DNA of 64,000 nt from positions 220,856,290 through 220,920,289 of the forward strand of contig CM073885.1 of assembly GCA_037176705.1 (NCBI GenBank), written 5' to 3'. The translations under genes and the position numbers were made by a program. Below are positions 61,034 to 64,000 of this stretch, one piece after another. Under the pieces are notes generated by a model. That model saw only the letters and a program-made list of their open reading frames with translations, was not told the origin of the DNA and did not search any database. Every line of letters starts with the position of its first letter. Within the stretch, counting starts at the first letter, position 1. The DNA comes from Molossus alvarezi. Lineage: Eukaryota > Chordata > Mammalia > Chiroptera > Molossidae.

Positions 61034-62024
61034 TAGTTTTATCCAAGCACTTCGTTCACTCACCCAACAGAACACGGAGAAGGACACCTACTACACTCGA
61101 TGGCAGGGACTTGCACTCTAGGGGTTAGACAGGCCCTGGGCTCGTAAGCAAGGAAGATGACTGCAGGTAGTTATAGGTGCAAGACAGTAAAACGGGAGGC
61201 TGTGATAGCGAGGGAAGGAGGGGCGGGGCGCCTACTACCCAGGACGGGTCGGGGAGGGCCCAACTTGCATGATCCTGCCAGGCTCCTGCCAAGTCTGTAG
61301 GAGCTGCAGGAAGACCATCCTGCTGGATTCCAGTAGTGTGATTACAGCGTGGAGTAAGGAGCGAGCGAGGGGCGGAGAGGAAGGCGGAGACCATGCGGAG
61401 GGCCAGGAGGAGAAGTTTGGATTCTAAGCGCAATGGAAGCCCTTAAGGATTTTGGCCAGGGAGTGAACAGATCTGATTTATATTTCCAGCTATCACTTTG
61501 GCTGCCCTGTAGAGTCTGGACTGGGCTGGGGTAAGATGGAAGCAGAAGACTGTCAGGAAGCTATTGCAGTAGCTAGAGGCCAGATGATGGCTTTCCCAGG
61601 CAACATCTGCGAAGCACTTAACAGTTTACTGTGCACTTTCTCCTAAGTTTTCTCAATACAATCCTGTTACATAAGCAGGGCTGATAGTATTAATAAACCC
61701 CATTCATTATGCAGAGGAGGAAACTGAGGCTATGAGGAGAAATGACAGATACTAGGGGAGAGAGGTAGTTCTCAAATTGATCTCACGGGTCCTGGCCCGA
61801 AGCTCTGTTTGTTATACAGCCCCACTGCCATTCCCCAAATCTCAGGCATCCTTCAGTCCACGATAGTGGGAACCCCAGAGATCAACTCCTGTCTCTGTCC
61901 TCAGGAACTTGCGGCTGAGTGAAAGGAGCATACACAAGGAATCTCTTAAACTTTAGAATTGGTTATTGATGAATCCGATTGACTTCCTGTTATTGTTTCC
62001 TTGGCTTAGGTTTATTCTTTTTCT

Positions 62025-62061
62025 TTTTTATAATTCTCACCTGAGGATATGTTTAGAGAGA

Positions 62062-62099
<38 letters not shown>

Positions 62100-62236
62100 T
62101 CTGTTTGTTGCCTCCCACACTCCCCAACCAGGGATCAAACCCTGCAACCTGGTTATGTGCCCTGACCATGGATCGAACCCACAACCTTTTGGTGTATGTG
62201 ACGATGCTCCAACCAACTGAGCCACCTGGCCAGGAC
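62025..62236 (-). mobile_element. VES-like SINE, older variant
   Basis: Tail ATTCTCACCTGAGGATAT to head CAACCAACTGAGCCACCTGG; a long GA repeat (62060-62094) fills the body. Confidence 0.85.
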
Positions 62237-62339
62237 AGTTTGTTCTTATTTATTTATTTATTTATTTTTTACATAAATAATGCTTTACCAGGAAGATGCT
62301 GGTTGAATGTATATCAATGTCTATAGTAGTCAGTTCTTT

Positions 62340-62379
62340 TTTTTTTCCTTTTAATCCTCACCCAGGGATGTGTTCTTAT

Positions 62380-62426
<47 letters not shown>

Positions 62427-62589
62427 GGAGGGAGAAAGAGAGAGAGAAACATTGATTGGTTGCGTCCCGTACGTACCCCGACCAGGGATGGGACCTGCAA
62501 CCTGGGTTATGTGCCCTGACCAGGAACTGAACCTGTGACCTTTCCATTTACAGGACAATGCTCCACCAACTGAGCCACAACAGCCAGGG
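62340..62589 (-). mobile_element. VES-like SINE, older head variant, recent insertion
   Basis: Perfect 19-bp target repeat CTATAGTAGTCAGTTCTTT at 62321-62339 and 62590-62608 although its head is of the older CCACCAACTGAGCCAC type. Long GA repeat at 62387-62422. Confidence 0.92.
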
Positions 62590-62837
62590 CTATAGTAGTC
62601 AGTTCTTTATCCTAATGTATTTCTTCAACATTTTCTCAAATGTCAGCTATGAGTGAGACTGGTTCTCAGATGGTACTCCAACCACAGCATGACAGTTAAG
62701 ATTTTACACAGAACGTCTATAAACACATGTATATTTATTTAAAAGATGGGCTTTGTCTACATCATTTTGCAACTCAAATTGTTTAACAAACTGCTTATTA
62801 GAACCTAAGGTATGAGCGGTTTAAAAATAGCAGTTAT

Positions 62838-63106
62838 GCCCTGGCTGGTTTTGCTCAGTGGTTAGAGCGTTGGCCTGTGGTTCAGGGAGACCCGGGTTCG
62901 GTTCCCCGGGGGGGAAGTACCTCAGTTGCAGTTTGTCCCGGCCCTGGTTGGGTCTTGCGGGGGGCAGCCACTCGATGTGTCCCTTTCACATCAATGTTTC
63001 TCTCTCTCGCTCTCTTCCTCTCTCTCCCTCCTACTCTATCTGAACAAAAAATCGAAAAATGTCCTCGGGTGAGGATAAAAAAATAGTAATAATAAATAAA
63101 TAAAAT
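62838..63106 (+). mobile_element. VES SINE, type I
   Basis: Target repeat AAAAATAGCAGTTAT / AAAAATAACAGTTAT at 62823-62837 and 63107-63121. The B-box region has a G-run (GGTTCCCCGGGGGGG) that replaces CGCTAAGGGC. Confidence 0.92.
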
Positions 63107-63409
63107 AAAAATAACAGTTATACTGTAACACATTTAATTAAATACTGTCAAGTTTCTTTTTAAAAACTTAAAAAAAATTTTAAAAACTTATTTGACTGAA
63201 AACTGTATTTTAATCTCCTAAGACTGAGTTGGAATGCCTGAACAATAAGGTAACACCTCTTGGTTAATGGAGAGAAGATATTCCATTAAGTTTCTGGGCA
63301 TTATGAAGCGTGCCAACAGCGCCTCCAGCCACCCTGGGAAAGGATGAGGAGATGAAGAGAACTGACTAAGCACACAGAGTATGAGGAGCCTTCACAAACC
63401 ACCTGGCAG

Positions 63410-63605
63410 TTAAGATCTCAGACTCCAGAGCCAGTCTGCCTTGGTCTGTATCTTGCCAGCTGGTGACCGTGACCAAGGAGCTCGGCCAGTCTGTGCTTCA
63501 GTGTCCTCATCTGGAAAGCAGGGATGATCATCACTGTTGTGAGGATGAAAGGAGTTCATGTATGTGACATACTCAGAGCAGTGCCTGGCACAGAGTAAGG
63601 GCCAT
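63410..63605 (+). repeat. MIR SINE remnant
   Basis: CAGACTCCAGAGCCAGTCTG, GTGTCCTCATCTGGAAAGCA and CAGTGCCTGGCACAGAGTAA in MIR order. Confidence 0.85.
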
Positions 63606-64000
63606 AGAAGACTTTTGTCACTGTCACACCTCCAGGCCTGACCCCGCTGAGACCCAGGCCAGAGTACCCAACCACCATCTCAGTATCTCCACCTTGATGT
63701 CCGCTAAGCGTCTCAAACGTAACGTGCTTCAACAGAGCTCTTGACTTTTTCTTTCCTTCTTTTCTTGCCCTCACTGAAATCCGCTCCTCTCTTGGTTTTC
63801 CATGGCTTAGGAAATGGCACTTCCAATCAACTGACTGTATCAGGGGAATTCTCTGACCCCTCACTCCCTGAGTCGTGTCAGCTCTACCACCAAAATGAGA
63901 CTGTCCTTGTCCATCCTGTCTGCCTTCACTGCTGGACTAGCTGCTACCACACCTGTGCTGCTGCAGTCCCTGTTCATCTGGTCTCCCTGCTTCTCACCTT

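Noticed and set aside
63556..63864. 102-codon minus-strand reading in NAAA intron 4
   Set aside because: Partly overlaps a MIR and shows no domain-like features.

Overview
The window is nuclear DNA of a placental mammal, almost certainly a vespertilionid bat. Intron-split genes, MIR/L2, MER5A, Tigger and L1 remnants show a placental mammal. About fifty tRNA-derived SINEs of the VES type point to vespertilionid bats: their heads read GCCCTGGCCGGTTTGGCTCA with tRNA-like A and B boxes, and most tails end TCCTCGGGTGAGGAT plus poly(A). The exact genus cannot be read from the sequence.

Two genes lie head-to-tail on the + strand. SDAD1 (nucleolar 60S-ribosome biogenesis factor) is complete, with 22 coding exons from 13725 to 42948. 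Every junction keeps frame, giving 688 codons before the stop; the human protein is 687 aa from memory. NAAA (lysosomal N-acylethanolamine acid amidase) starts at 54787. Four coding exons (residues 1-196) are present and the gene runs off the right edge in intron 4. The order SDAD1 then NAAA matches human 4q21.1, where the CXCL9/10/11 cluster lies upstream of SDAD1; no CXCL exon was recognised in the 13.7 kb upstream here.

Layout: 1-13480 is intergenic with many VES SINEs, an antisense solo LTR (5260-6047) and a MER2-like Tigger MITE (9819-10195). 13480-13860 is the SDAD1 CpG-rich promoter and exon 1. 13815-42900 holds SDAD1 introns, including a Tigger-in-Tigger nest in intron 12 and an LTR-like promoter in intron 21. 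42949-54400 is the SDAD1 3' UTR and intergenic DNA, with a dimeric SINE near 46.5 kb and a young antisense L1 nested in an older antisense L1 (48415-53640). 54480-55160 is the NAAA CpG island. 55000-64000 holds NAAA introns, with an inverted duplication spanning the exon 2 acceptor and a perfect 26-bp-arm palindrome beside it.

No novel gene system, CRISPR array or true tRNA/rRNA gene is visible. The most interesting signals are structural: the inverted repeat over the NAAA exon 2 splice site, opposed SINEs tight around SDAD1 exon 7, an in-frame 60-bp candidate cassette exon in SDAD1, short head-only and dimeric VES SINEs, and repeated re-use of SINE target sites.
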